From a virus, in the IMG/VR virus record IMGVR_UViG_3300038441_001316, positions 1-21,791 of that record: a stretch of 21,791 nt of DNA. One strand, 5' to 3'. Both the position numbers and the translations under genes were made by a program. The notes beneath the pieces were generated by a model. The model searched no databases. It saw only the letters and a program-made list of their open reading frames with translations, and had not been told where the DNA came from. Below, one piece after another: positions 1 to 7,399 of this stretch (positions within the stretch are counted from its first letter, which is position 1; every line of letters starts with the position of its first letter).

Positions 1-663
1 CGTGTCGTGCTGCGGCTGGACCGGGCTGCCTGGACCGTTCGGGCCGTCGTCAAGACGGGACCGCCCATCGTGTCGTGGGCGCCCGGCCTCACCCAAGACA
101 CCGGCGACACCGGCGTGTACGAGATCCCGCTCGCCACCGTGAGGGTTCCCCCCTCGGCGGGCAGCGTGACCGTGACGCGCGGCGAGCAGTACATCGGCAC
201 CCGCACCCGACCGTGCACCTCGACGACGCTGCCGCTCGCCCCGCAGCCGGGCGAGCATGCGTTCGAGACCGACACCGACACCCTGCGCGTGTGGACGGGT
301 AGCGAGTGGGCGATCGTCTATCAGGCATCCGGCGACGTCGCGCTCGGCGCCGGATATGACACGTGGACGGCGAACGGCTCAAGCGTCGGACGCATGCTGT
401 CCGGTGTGGTGACGCTGCGCATCGCGAAGAAGAGGATCGGCAGCGCGCTGAGTGTCACGGACGCCGACGGGTCCCTCGTCGCCACGGTCCCGACGGCCCT
501 GCGGCCGCTCACCCTCAACCACTTCTTTGGCGCGCAGTTCAGCGGGGGGCACGCGGCGCGTGTCGAGGTGCGGACCGACGGCGGCATATGGGTGCGAGCC
601 GTGTCCGAAACGGTACCCGTGAACAACTCCCTGTTTCTGACCATGACTTACATCAGGTGGTGA
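1..663 (+). CDS. Minor tail protein, C-terminal part (5' end outside window)
   Basis: The frame is open from the first base (codons begin at position 1) to a TGA at 661-663, so the true start probably lies upstream; the GTG at 7 is only the first possible start inside the window. The visible 220 residues are rich in beta-strand-forming sequence, including YEIPLATVRVPPSAG, a GEQYIGTR segment and a short LRVWTGSEW element of the kind found in phage tail and receptor-binding proteins. No enzymatic motif and no signal peptide are seen. It is followed after three bases by the tail-spike gene, which supports a role at the tail tip or baseplate. The family assignment rests on context and style more than on a diagnostic domain. 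Confidence 0.6.
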   Translation, partial: RVVLRLDRAAWTVRAVVKTGPPIVSWAPGLTQDTGDTGVYEIPLATVRVPPSAGSVTVTRGEQYIGTRTRPCTSTTLPLAPQPGEHAFETDTDTLRVWTGSEWAIVYQASGDVALGAGYDTWTANGSSVGRMLSGVVTLRIAKKRIGSALSVTDADGSLVATVPTALRPLTLNHFFGAQFSGGHAARVEVRTDGGIWVRAVSETVPVNNSLFLTMTYIRW

Positions 664-666
664 CGC

Positions 667-2184
667 GTGGCCCGGTACGAGTACGGCGCGGGAATCGGCG
701 ACTTCGTCGTGCAGCCGAACGACGGTGTGTGGGGCGTCTCGGCGTACGCCGTCGTCACGTTCTGGTCTGCGGCGTCCGGCGGCACGCAGTACACCGATCT
801 GCAGGATGCCGGCGCACAGCCGGTGACGCAGGTGACCGCCGACCAATACGGGGCGCTGCCGACGTTCTTCGGACCGGACGGCGTCACCGGCATGTGGGCC
901 GACGCCGGGGGGACGTCGCGAGCGTGGATGGAGGCGCACAGCGTCGTCGAGGGTGCCGTCGAGAGTGACTCGTCGGTGCGTGACTGGTTCAACATCCTCG
1001 ACTTCGGCGCCGTGGGCGACGGCGTCGCCGACGACACGTCCGCCGTGCAGCTCGCGGTCAACGCCGCGAGTGCGGCCGGCGGCGGCACGGTGTACGTCCC
1101 GCCGGGGCGCTATCTGCTGAGTTCCGCGATCACGTGGGCGAGCGGCGTGAACGCGCTCGGGGCGGGCGACCGCGTGTCGATCCTGCAGTCGACGAATCAG
1201 AACAACGACTGCATCACCGGAACCGACATCAGCGGCGTCACGCTGCAGGGACTGCAGTTGTCCGGGCCCGGCCGCGGGTTCGGCTCGGGCGTGAGGTTCA
1301 CGAGGTTCTCGGCGCCGGCGGCCGCGGGGATCACCCTGCGCGATCTGCTGATTCAGTCGTTCGGCGGCGACGGCGTGTTCTGTCACGAGCTGTCCGGCAG
1401 CGTGCTGCAGCGCGTTCGGGTACGCAACTGCGGCGGCATCGGGTTCCACCTGCGGGCGCCACAAGACACGGTCCTCGGCGGCGCGTCAACGACGCTGATC
1501 GGCTGCTCGGCCGAGGGCAACGTCACGGCCGGGTTCTGGCTCGACGCCATGTCGTACACAACCCTCGTCGGGTGCGCAGCGCAGGGTTCGCCGTCCGGGT
1601 ACCGGCTGGACACCTGCACGTCCGTCACCCTCACGAGCTGCGGCGCCGAGCAGTGCACGACCGGCCTGATCGTGTACGGCGGCAAGGGGATCACCGTCAA
1701 CGGGTTCGTCTCGGAGGCGTCCGACGGCACGTCGGTGTGGGTCACGAACTCGGCGACGGGCGTCGTCCTGGTCGGCGTCACCGAGGTGCTGCCCGTGGCC
1801 GCGGCGACCGCGTGCCTGCGCACCGACACGGGCACGATCGCGACCGTGCTCGGTCTGACCGCCGTCAAGGCGAACACACTGAACGGCACGGTCAACCGCC
1901 TCGACGCAGGCGACGGCGCCCTCGTCATCGCGGGCAAGACGGTCGTACCGAGCGGCGGCACCGCCGCGCGTATGGGAACCGCGGTCATGGCAGCCGGCAC
2001 GGTCACCGTGAACACGACGGCGATCGCCGCGAGCAGCGTCGTGCAGCTCACTATCCAGACGCCCGGCGGCACCGTCGGCTCGGTCTACGTCAACGCCCGC
2101 ACCGCGGGCACCTCGTTCGTGATCAAGTCCACTTCGGCTACCGACACGAGCACGGTCGGTTGGCGCATCCTCGACCCGTCCTAG
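667..2184 (+). CDS. Tail spike with pectin-lyase (right-handed beta-helix) fold
   Basis: 505 aa from a GTG three bases after the previous stop. Residues 1-110 form an N-terminal domain (RYEYGAGIGDFVVQPNDG) likely to attach to the tail. At about 112-165 the sequence FNILDFGAVGDGVADDTSA, followed by a GGTVYVPPGRYLL segment, is the classic opening of the Pectate_lyase_3 beta-helix family. The middle (about 165-400) has repeating short strands with V/I/L-x-G/N-C patterns typical of helix coils. The C-terminus (about 440-505, ending GWRILDPS) resembles the small beta domain that caps many actinophage fibres. The likely role is binding, and possibly cleaving, a host surface glycan. Catalytic residues cannot be assigned from sequence alone, so enzyme activity is unproven. 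Confidence 0.8.
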   Translation: MARYEYGAGIGDFVVQPNDGVWGVSAYAVVTFWSAASGGTQYTDLQDAGAQPVTQVTADQYGALPTFFGPDGVTGMWADAGGTSRAWMEAHSVVEGAVESDSSVRDWFNILDFGAVGDGVADDTSAVQLAVNAASAAGGGTVYVPPGRYLLSSAITWASGVNALGAGDRVSILQSTNQNNDCITGTDISGVTLQGLQLSGPGRGFGSGVRFTRFSAPAAAGITLRDLLIQSFGGDGVFCHELSGSVLQRVRVRNCGGIGFHLRAPQDTVLGGASTTLIGCSAEGNVTAGFWLDAMSYTTLVGCAAQGSPSGYRLDTCTSVTLTSCGAEQCTTGLIVYGGKGITVNGFVSEASDGTSVWVTNSATGVVLVGVTEVLPVAAATACLRTDTGTIATVLGLTAVKANTLNGTVNRLDAGDGALVIAGKTVVPSGGTAARMGTAVMAAGTVTVNTTAIAASSVVQLTIQTPGGTVGSVYVNARTAGTSFVIKSTSATDTSTVGWRILDPS

Positions 2185-2193
2185 GGAGGCTCC

Positions 2194-2991
2194 ATGGTCG
2201 CCGCGATCGCGCCGCAGACCTTGATCGAACTCGGCAAGCAAGAGGCCGCGATCAAGTACCAAGAGAACAGCGTCTCTGGCACGTGGACGAACATCAACAA
2301 GTACGCGGCCGAGACGCCCGGGATGGCTTCCTATCAGGGGCAGTCGTGGTGCGTGATCGGTCTGCTGTGGCTCGCGTACCGGGCTGGTGACATCACGATC
2401 ATGCCGCAGACCCCGGCCTGCGACGTCGCCGTCACGACCTATCAGTCGTGGTCGCGCTGGTCGTGGTATCCCGCCGTCGGCTCGCAGGTGATGATCGGCA
2501 CCTCGGGGCAGGATCACACCGGGCTCGTCTGGAAGTACGACGCCGCGAAGATCTGGACGATCGAGTTCAACAGCAACAACACCGGATCATCCGAGGGCGA
2601 CGGCGTATACCTGCGCGAGCGCAACCGGTCTGACGCCAACGTGTACGGCTACGGGTACCCGAAATACGCCTCGCCGATGGTCACGGCCGACCCCGGATGG
2701 GTCGACGACAGCAGCCTGATCAAGACCTCGTCGGGCACCGCCGCGGCGTACGCCCCGTACCCCGGACAGGACTGGTTCCGGGTCGGCCGCACGTCCCCGC
2801 TCGTGCTCGCCGCCGCGAACCGCCTCGTCGCAGTCGGCGCCGGCAGCTACACCCCGACCAACGACATCGGCTCGGCCGACCTCACGGCGTGGGGCGCGTG
2901 GCATACGACGCAGGGATCGCCGGGCGGCGCGTACGCCGGATACCCCAACGAAACGATCTGGCGCGCGCTGCAGATACCGCACAGCCACTGA
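2194..2991 (+). CDS. Lysin 1: cysteine peptidase/amidase-type domain plus peptidoglycan-binding domain
   Basis: 265 aa. The ATG at 2194 is preceded by GGGAGG overlapping the upstream stop. The N-terminal half is CHAP/NlpC-P60-like: a catalytic Cys candidate at C53 in QGQSWCVIG, a His at H108 in GQDHTG after a PAVGSQVMIG strand, and an acidic/amide candidate at E124 or N126 in IWTIEFNSN. The C-terminal ~70 residues (GQDWFRVGRTSPLV onward to WRALQIP) match the peptidoglycan-binding domain common at the end of Streptomyces phage endolysins. There is no signal peptide, so release would need the holin, or it may be virion-associated since it follows the tail spike directly. A hairpin follows the gene. 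Which of the two lysins is the main endolysin is not decided by sequence. Confidence 0.72.
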   Translation: MVAAIAPQTLIELGKQEAAIKYQENSVSGTWTNINKYAAETPGMASYQGQSWCVIGLLWLAYRAGDITIMPQTPACDVAVTTYQSWSRWSWYPAVGSQVMIGTSGQDHTGLVWKYDAAKIWTIEFNSNNTGSSEGDGVYLRERNRSDANVYGYGYPKYASPMVTADPGWVDDSSLIKTSSGTAAAYAPYPGQDWFRVGRTSPLVLAAANRLVAVGAGSYTPTNDIGSADLTAWGAWHTTQGSPGGAYAGYPNETIWRALQIPHSH

Positions 2992-3019
2992 TACGGGCAG
3001 TTCGACTGCCGCAACTCCC

Positions 3020-3050
3020 ACGCCCCGAGCCGACATGGCCGGGGCGTTCG
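3020..3050 (+). terminator. Hairpin after lysin 1
   Basis: ACGCCCCG (3020-3027) pairs with CGGGGCGT (3040-3047). A shorter inner GCC/GGC stem narrows the loop, and TTCGTC follows. It lies in the gap between lysin 1 and the next gene and fits a weak-tailed actinobacterial terminator. Confidence 0.5.
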
Positions 3051-3074
3051 TCATGCCCACAGAAAGGCTCACCC

Positions 3075-3329
3075 ATGGGTGACACGGAACGGCCGATCCC
3101 CGAGCGGCTCGGCGATCAGGAAGCTCAGGCGGCGCACCTCGTGCGCACGGGCAACGGCCCGACGGTCGACGGCGAGGCCGAGCTGCTCGCCGAGGTGCAT
3201 GGCCCGGCGGACATGGCCGGGTTCTACTCCGCCCCGGACGGCGCCGACGAGGCGGCCGAGCCCGCCGAGGACGTCGACCAGGACGCGGCCGCCGAGGGCG
3301 ACACCGCGAAGGGGGGCGCGTCCGCATGA
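3075..3329 (+). CDS. Small acidic protein between the two lysins, unknown function
   Basis: 84 aa from the ATG at 3075, with AGAAAGG 8 bases upstream. The longer open frame upstream runs back through lysin 1 and is not used. The protein is strongly acidic, especially the last third (EPAEDVDQDAAAEGDT), with no Cys, membrane segment or recognisable domain. Its stop overlaps the start of lysin 2 (ATGA at 3326-3329), so the two are probably translated together. Placement in the lysis block suggests a structural or lysis accessory role, but no function can be named. Confidence 0.7.
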   Translation: MGDTERPIPERLGDQEAQAAHLVRTGNGPTVDGEAELLAEVHGPADMAGFYSAPDGADEAAEPAEDVDQDAAAEGDTAKGGASA

Positions 3330-4246
3330 GCGTCGACAGCATGATCAAGGCGGTCGAGCGCTGGATCGGTACCGGCGAGCCGAACGCGATACAGGCGTGG
3401 TACCGCGAGCGCAACGGCGCCGCGTACGCCTACAACTTCCCCTGGTGCGACGCCACGATCACCCGCGCCGCCGTCGAGGCGGACGAGTACGAGGCGGTGT
3501 GCTTCGGTACTGACTACGCGTACACCGTGGCGCACGCGGCCCGCTTCAAGGCGGCGGGTCAGTGGCACGTCGGTGCGAAGGGGATCAAGCGTGGCGACAT
3601 CGTGTTCTTCGACTGGTCGGGCACGGACGAGATCGCCCGAATCGATCACGTCGGCATCGTGACCTCAGTCGCTGGCAGCCTCGTGTACACGATCGAGGGC
3701 AACACGGCGAACGTGTGCGCGCGCAGGGTGCGCGGCGAGGCGGAAATCGCGGGGTACGGCCGTCCCAAGTACAAGGCGGCGAGCAGCAGCTCAGGGTCGT
3801 CGACGACGTACACCGTCAAGGCCGGCGACACGCTCAGCGAGATCGCCGCCGCGCACGGGACGACCGTCAAGATCCTCGCCGACCTGAACGGGATCAAGGA
3901 CGTCAACAAGCTCACCGCGGGGAAGACGCTCAAGCTGCCCGCGGGCACGGCCGCGGCCGCGAAGGTCGTGAGCCTGTCCAAGCTGGTCAAGGCGTTCCGG
4001 GCCGACCCGCCCAAGAGCGGTACGCCGGTCTCGTACGCCGCCGTCGAGTTCGTCGAGGACGCCCTCGTGTCCGAGGGACTGCTCGCGAAGCGGTACGCCG
4101 ACGGGCACGCCGGGACGGCGACGCTCAGCGCGTACGCGCTGCTGCAGAAGCGCTACGGGTTCACCGGGGACGACGCCGACGGCATCCCCGGCGCGACGTC
4201 GCTCGGCCGACTCGCGCGGGCGCACGGGCTCACCGTCGTCGCCTGA
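3326..4246 (+). CDS. Lysin 2: CHAP domain, LysM, C-terminal peptidoglycan-binding domain
   Basis: 306 aa, start overlapping the previous stop as ATGA. Residues 1-150 form a CHAP-type amidase/endopeptidase: catalytic Cys candidate C41 in NFPWCDATI, the KRGDIVFFDW strand, H108 in IDHVGIV, and E124/N126 in YTIEGNT. A flexible Ser-rich linker (about 152-160) leads to a LysM domain (about 162-205, YTVKAGDTLSEIAAAHGTT), which binds GlcNAc polymers in peptidoglycan. Residues about 215-306 form a second wall-binding module seen in Streptomyces phage lysins (SLSKLVKAFRADPPKSGTPV to GIPGATSLGRL). This is the most complete endolysin candidate. There is no signal peptide; export is expected through the holin encoded just downstream. 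Confidence 0.87.
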   Translation: MSVDSMIKAVERWIGTGEPNAIQAWYRERNGAAYAYNFPWCDATITRAAVEADEYEAVCFGTDYAYTVAHAARFKAAGQWHVGAKGIKRGDIVFFDWSGTDEIARIDHVGIVTSVAGSLVYTIEGNTANVCARRVRGEAEIAGYGRPKYKAASSSSGSSTTYTVKAGDTLSEIAAAHGTTVKILADLNGIKDVNKLTAGKTLKLPAGTAAAAKVVSLSKLVKAFRADPPKSGTPVSYAAVEFVEDALVSEGLLAKRYADGHAGTATLSAYALLQKRYGFTGDDADGIPGATSLGRLARAHGLTVVA

Positions 4247-4271
4247 CCTCAACTCCCCGAAGTAGCACACA

Positions 4272-4313
4272 CAGTAACTGGATCGGGTGGAGCTCCACCC
4301 GATCCAGTTACTG
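4272..4313. repeat. 42-bp perfect palindrome between lysin 2 and holin
   Basis: Two 21-base arms are exact reverse complements with no spacer. The left arm begins CAGTAACTGGATCGGG and the centre is GGAGCTCC. The flanking bases (A at 4271, A at 4314) break the symmetry. As RNA it folds into a very stable hairpin lacking a U tract, so it could be a bidirectional terminator, a processing site that sets holin levels, or a protein-binding site. Confidence 0.9.
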
Positions 4314-4348
4314 ATAGTCAACATTCGATCGTCAGAAACGGATCCGCT

Positions 4349-4669
4349 ATGTCTACTGGTCTGTTCGTCTCGTTCATGAGAACCGCCGTGCCGTACCTCG
4401 TCGGGCTGCTGCTCGCCCTGGTCGCACGCGCCGGGTTCGACATCGACTCGACCACCGTCACGGCCGCCGTGACCGTCGCGGCCGGCATCGCGTACTACCT
4501 CGTGTTCAGGCTGCTCGAACTGCTCGGCGAGCGGCTGTCGGGCACGTTCCTGCAGAACCTCGCGGGTGTGTTCCTCGGATGGGCGCGGCCGCCGGCTTAT
4601 CCCAAGTTCGAGGCGCTCGAACCGGTCGACGGCGCGCGGTACCTCGGCGGCGACTCGACCAGCGGGTGA
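4349..4669 (+). CDS. Holin-like two-helix membrane protein
   Basis: 106 aa. The N-terminal half has two hydrophobic segments, about residues 12-27 (VPYLVGLLLALVARAG) and 36-57 (TVTAAVTVAAGIAYYLVFRLLE), separated by a short polar turn. The C-terminus is polar and ends with the WARPPAYPKFEAL-type tail common to small membrane proteins of Streptomyces phages and prophages. Size, topology and position right after the lysins support a holin that would release them across the membrane. The ribosome binding site is weak (AACGGA), which would suit a protein whose timing must be controlled. Holins share little sequence, so the call is by context. Confidence 0.72.
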   Translation: MSTGLFVSFMRTAVPYLVGLLLALVARAGFDIDSTTVTAAVTVAAGIAYYLVFRLLELLGERLSGTFLQNLAGVFLGWARPPAYPKFEALEPVDGARYLGGDSTSG

Positions 4670-4720
4670 TACCGGCCTTACGGCCGCGACCTCACCCCCA
4701 TGCACACCCGGAGGACTCGC

Positions 4721-5053
4721 GTGGACGCTGCGACGCTCGGCGCCGTCGGAACCATCGTCGTCGGGCTCGCAGCGGCTGCGGCTGCGATCGTCGGGCAGCG
4801 AGGCGCGAACCGTGCCTCGCAGTCCGGCGCCGTGCTCGGCGGGTACTCGACACTCGTCGACAACTTGCAGGAGGAGCGCGACAAGGTGCGGGCGCAGCTC
4901 GCCGAGAACGAGGTGCGCCTCGCCGCGGCGTACGCCGAACTCGCCAGTGAGCGAGCGGACAAGGCGGCGTTGCAGGGGCAGATCACGGCGCTCACGACTG
5001 AGAACAGCCGGCTGCGCGATCGGATCGTCGAACTCGGAGGACAGCCCACGTGA
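4721..5053 (+). CDS. Membrane-anchored coiled-coil protein of the lysis block
   Basis: 110 aa from the GTG at 4721, chosen because GGAGG lies 6 bases upstream at 4710-4714; an in-frame ATG at 4700 lacks such a site. Residues about 5-25 (TLGAVGTIVVGLAAAAAAIV) form one transmembrane segment. From about 40 to 105 the sequence is a heptad-patterned charged helix (NLQEERDKVRAQLAENEV, ENSRLRDRIVEL) predicted to be a coiled coil. Its stop overlaps the next gene. Anchored coiled coils next to holins occur in many actinophages; possible roles are holin regulation or an envelope-spanning lysis accessory. No enzymatic motif is present. Confidence 0.7.
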   Translation: MDAATLGAVGTIVVGLAAAAAAIVGQRGANRASQSGAVLGGYSTLVDNLQEERDKVRAQLAENEVRLAAAYAELASERADKAALQGQITALTTENSRLRDRIVELGGQPT

Positions 5054-5712
5054 TGCGCCGTCGACATGCTCAGCCGATCCTCGCGCAGCGGTGGCGGTCG
5101 CTCGCGGTCGCCGCCGTGCTGCTCGTACTGTCGGGGGCCGTCGTCCTCGTGTGGCTGCGGATCGACGCCGAGGCGCGCCGGGCCGACGCACTCGCCGACG
5201 AGGCGAACCTACGCGGCGACGCTGTCTCGGTCCTCGCCGGCGACGTCCGCGTACTGCGCGAGCAGATCAAGGCCGACGGCAAGACGCCGGCCGCGCCGGA
5301 TCCGTCGCGGGCCGTCGACGACTTGCCCGCGCGGGCCGAGGTGCCGGTACCGATACCCGGTCCGGCCGGTCCCCGCGGGCCGCAGGGCGAGGCGGGCAAG
5401 GACGCCCCCACGATCACGCCGTCGCCCGGACCGTCCGGTGCGCAGGGCGAGCCCGGCGCCACGGTGACCGGTCCGCCCGGACCGGTTGGCCCGACGGGCC
5501 CGGCCGGTCCGCCCGGAGCCGCAGGTACGGACGGCCGCAACGGAGCGGACGGCGCCGACGGGCAGACGTGCCCCGACGGGTACAGCCTGCAGGCGCCCGC
5601 GTGGGATCCCGACGCACTCGTCTGCCGGCGCGACGGCGCCCCGCAGCCGAGCGATCCGTCGCCGTCGTCGGCGCTGCTCGGGCTGCCCGCCGAGCGCCGC
5701 CGCATCGCATGA
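5050..5712 (+). CDS. Membrane-anchored collagen-like protein
   Basis: 220 aa. GTG at 5050 overlaps the previous stop, and an in-frame ATG follows at 5053. A basic N-terminus precedes a transmembrane helix (about 15-37, SLAVAAVLLVLSGAVVLVWL), then a short helical segment. From about residue 97 the sequence becomes a Gly-X-Y collagen-like repeat (GPAGPRGPQGEAG, an interruption at about 118-125, then GPPGPVGPTGPAGPPGAAG) with high proline. A small C-terminal unit has two cysteines (TCPDGYSLQ and LVCRR). The collagen repeat suggests a trimeric rod fixed in the membrane with the rod likely outside. Its place after the holin and coiled-coil genes ties it to lysis or surface modification; its precise function is unknown. 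Confidence 0.75.
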   Translation: MMRRRHAQPILAQRWRSLAVAAVLLVLSGAVVLVWLRIDAEARRADALADEANLRGDAVSVLAGDVRVLREQIKADGKTPAAPDPSRAVDDLPARAEVPVPIPGPAGPRGPQGEAGKDAPTITPSPGPSGAQGEPGATVTGPPGPVGPTGPAGPPGAAGTDGRNGADGADGQTCPDGYSLQAPAWDPDALVCRRDGAPQPSDPSPSSALLGLPAERRRIA

Positions 5713-5717
5713 ACACT

Positions 5718-5757
5718 GCGCCCCTGTCTGGCCTCACGGCCGGGCAGGGGCGCTTTC
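5718..5757 (+). terminator. Terminator after lysis block
   Basis: GCGCCCCTG (5718-5726) pairs with CAGGGGCGC (5745-5753). An inner GGCC-TCAC-GGCC stem lies within the loop and TTTCG follows. It begins a few bases after the stop of the collagen-like gene and would separate late genes from the XRE regulator. Confidence 0.75.
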
Positions 5758-5773
5758 GTCGTTCCTGGAGCCG

Positions 5774-5820
5774 TTGACTCCGCCCGTACTCTGGCCATAC
5801 GGCACCGGCTCGTGAAGGAG
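5774..5820 (+). promoter_or_regulatory. Candidate promoter and RBS for the XRE regulator
   Basis: TTGACT (5774-5779) followed after 16 bases by CATACG (5796-5801) is a sigma-70-like pair. AAGGAG at 5815-5820 is the ribosome binding site for the ATG at 5825. Its position directly after a terminator supports an independent unit; the -10 match is modest. Confidence 0.45.
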
Positions 5821-5824
5821 CGGC

Positions 5825-7072
5825 ATGGACCCGTCCGGCGAACTGTCACCAGGTGAACGCATCCGTATGCTGCGGGAATCCCGCGGTCTCAGCCGTGAGG
5901 CGCTCGCGCAGATGTGCGGCCGCGGCGTCGACTGGCTCAAGAAGATCGAACTCGGCGAGCGTGAACTGCGCTCTCACACACTGCTCGTGCGCCTCGGCGC
6001 GGCGCTGCAACTCTCCGATCTGTCCGCGATCACCGGGCTCACCGACGGCCCGGCGCAGCCGGTACCGACCGGTCGGCTCTCGCACCCCGGACTGCCGGAC
6101 GTGTGGGCAGCCGTGATGAACCGTCCGCTGTCACTCACCCTCACCGCGCCGACGGGCGGCCGGCCCGCCGACCCGGCCGTGCTGCAGGGGCGCGTCGATC
6201 AGTCGTGGGCACTGTGGCACACCTCGGAACACAACCGGTCCGAGGTCGGCGCGCTGCTGCCTGACTTGATCCGCGACGGCGAGGCCGCGGTGCGCTCCCT
6301 CGACGGCGAGCAGCGCCGCGCCGCCCTCGTCGCCCTGTCGGACGTCTACCGCCTCACCGGGCAGGCGACGGCGTACGTCGCCCCGGCCGAACTCGCATGG
6401 GTCGTCGCCGATCGCGCGCTCACCGCGGCGCAGGAAGCGGACCGGCCCGACGCGATCGCGGCCGCCGCGTGGAACCTCGGCAACATCCTGCGTGAGACGA
6501 GCTACCCCGAGGAAGCGCTGCGGGTCGTCGTCGAGGCGGCCGACCTGATTCGCCCGCACCTCGACGGCGCCCCGGACGACTGGCGGGGCGTGTACGGCGC
6601 GCTGCAGCTACACGCCGCGGTCACGGTCGCCCGCGACGGCCGCGAGGGCGACGCATGGCGGTACTGGGACAAGGGCGACCAGGTCGCGAAGAGCCTGCCT
6701 GCGAGCTACGTGCACCCGAGCACGGTGTTCGGCCGCGCCAATGTCGACTTTCACGCCGTGAGCGTGGCGACCGACTTGCGCAAGGCGCAGCGGGCGATCG
6801 GGCTCGCCGACGACATCGACCCCGACGTGATGCCGTCGCGCGAGCGCCGGGCCCGGCTGTGGGTCGAGGTCGCCCGCGGACACCTGCAGCGAGGCGACCG
6901 CACGGCAGCGCTGCACGTGATGCGCATGGCGTACGAGATCGGCGCCGAAACCGTCGCGTACACGCCGTCGGCGCGGTCGGTCGCCGCCGATCTGTGGCGG
7001 CACGCCCCGCGCGCGATGCGGGCCGACGCGAGCCGACTCGCCGAGGCGATCGGGGTTCCGACGGCGGTCTGA
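5825..7072 (+). CDS. XRE-family regulator with helical-repeat C-terminal domain
   Basis: 415 aa. Residues about 9-65 form an XRE/Cro helix-turn-helix: GERIRMLRESRGLSREALAQMCG, then VDWLKKIELGERELRSHTLL, where the recognition helix is the less usual DWLKKIE. The rest is a long alpha-helical region (about 115-400) with TPR-like features (AAWNLGNILRETSYPEEAL, ARGHLQRGDRTAALHVMRMA), as in the large Streptomyces XRE-TPR regulators that often respond to small signals or peptides. It has its own terminator-promoter arrangement and lies between lysis genes and attP, outside the main immunity switch. It may regulate the adjacent accessory genes; GGGACA repeats just downstream are possible target sites. 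Confidence 0.8.
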   Translation: MDPSGELSPGERIRMLRESRGLSREALAQMCGRGVDWLKKIELGERELRSHTLLVRLGAALQLSDLSAITGLTDGPAQPVPTGRLSHPGLPDVWAAVMNRPLSLTLTAPTGGRPADPAVLQGRVDQSWALWHTSEHNRSEVGALLPDLIRDGEAAVRSLDGEQRRAALVALSDVYRLTGQATAYVAPAELAWVVADRALTAAQEADRPDAIAAAAWNLGNILRETSYPEEALRVVVEAADLIRPHLDGAPDDWRGVYGALQLHAAVTVARDGREGDAWRYWDKGDQVAKSLPASYVHPSTVFGRANVDFHAVSVATDLRKAQRAIGLADDIDPDVMPSRERRARLWVEVARGHLQRGDRTAALHVMRMAYEIGAETVAYTPSARSVAADLWRHAPRAMRADASRLAEAIGVPTAV

Positions 7073-7077
7073 CCAGT

Positions 7078-7163
7078 GGGACAGGTTGGGACAGGGGGAC
7101 AATCTGTCCCCGTTACCGGTCGGTAGTCGGTCTACGGTACGTGACTCCGCGACTACCGACCGG
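7078..7163. promoter_or_regulatory. GGGACA repeat cluster and 14-bp inverted repeat upstream of accessory operon
   Basis: Three direct GGGACA copies (7078, 7088, 7096) and one inverted TGTCCC (7105-7110) lie in 33 bases; the last two form GGGGACA-ATC-TGTCCCC. Just downstream, CCGGTCGGTAGTCG (7116-7129) is repeated as its exact reverse complement at 7150-7163, 20 bases apart. This is the whole gap before the gene at 7172 and looks like an operator/promoter. Confidence 0.6.
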
Positions 7164-7171
7164 GGGTCCCG

Positions 7172-7399
7172 ATGTCATCCCGCTTACACGCATCCCTGCG
7201 CCGCGGCGTGCAGCCCATCTGCGACAGCCGCACGGGCGAGGTTCGCGTACCGCTCACCCTGTACGCCCTCGACGAGGTGCAGGATTACCCCGACCTCGTG
7301 CTGTCTCGCGGCGAGGTCGAGGCGCTGTTCGCGCACCTGCGCGTCGTCCTGGTGCCCGTCCCCGAACAGACGACAGCCCGCCCGGAGGCAGTCCGGTGA
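7172..7399 (+). CDS. Small conserved-type protein, unknown function
   Basis: 75 aa from the ATG at 7172, with only a weak GGGGGT ribosome site. It has a single Cys (QPICDSRTGEVRVPLTLY) and a short C-terminal helix (SRGEVEALFAHLRVV), with no membrane segment. It is the first of four genes joined by 4-base stop-start overlaps (GTGA), so it probably opens the accessory operon. Similar small proteins occur beside XRE regulators on Streptomyces chromosomes (recollection of gene neighbourhoods, not a search). No function can be assigned. Confidence 0.65.
   Translation: MSSRLHASLRRGVQPICDSRTGEVRVPLTLYALDEVQDYPDLVLSRGEVEALFAHLRVVLVPVPEQTTARPEAVR

Noticed and set aside
379-1464. Minus-strand ORF of 361 codons opposite the tail genes
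   Set aside because: Composition is that of a shadow frame; the plus-strand beta-helix protein is clear.
3791-5191. Minus-strand ORF of 466 codons across the lysis genes
   Set aside because: It runs through the palindrome and all three membrane protein genes in reverse; it is a low-complexity Arg/Gly/Asp shadow.
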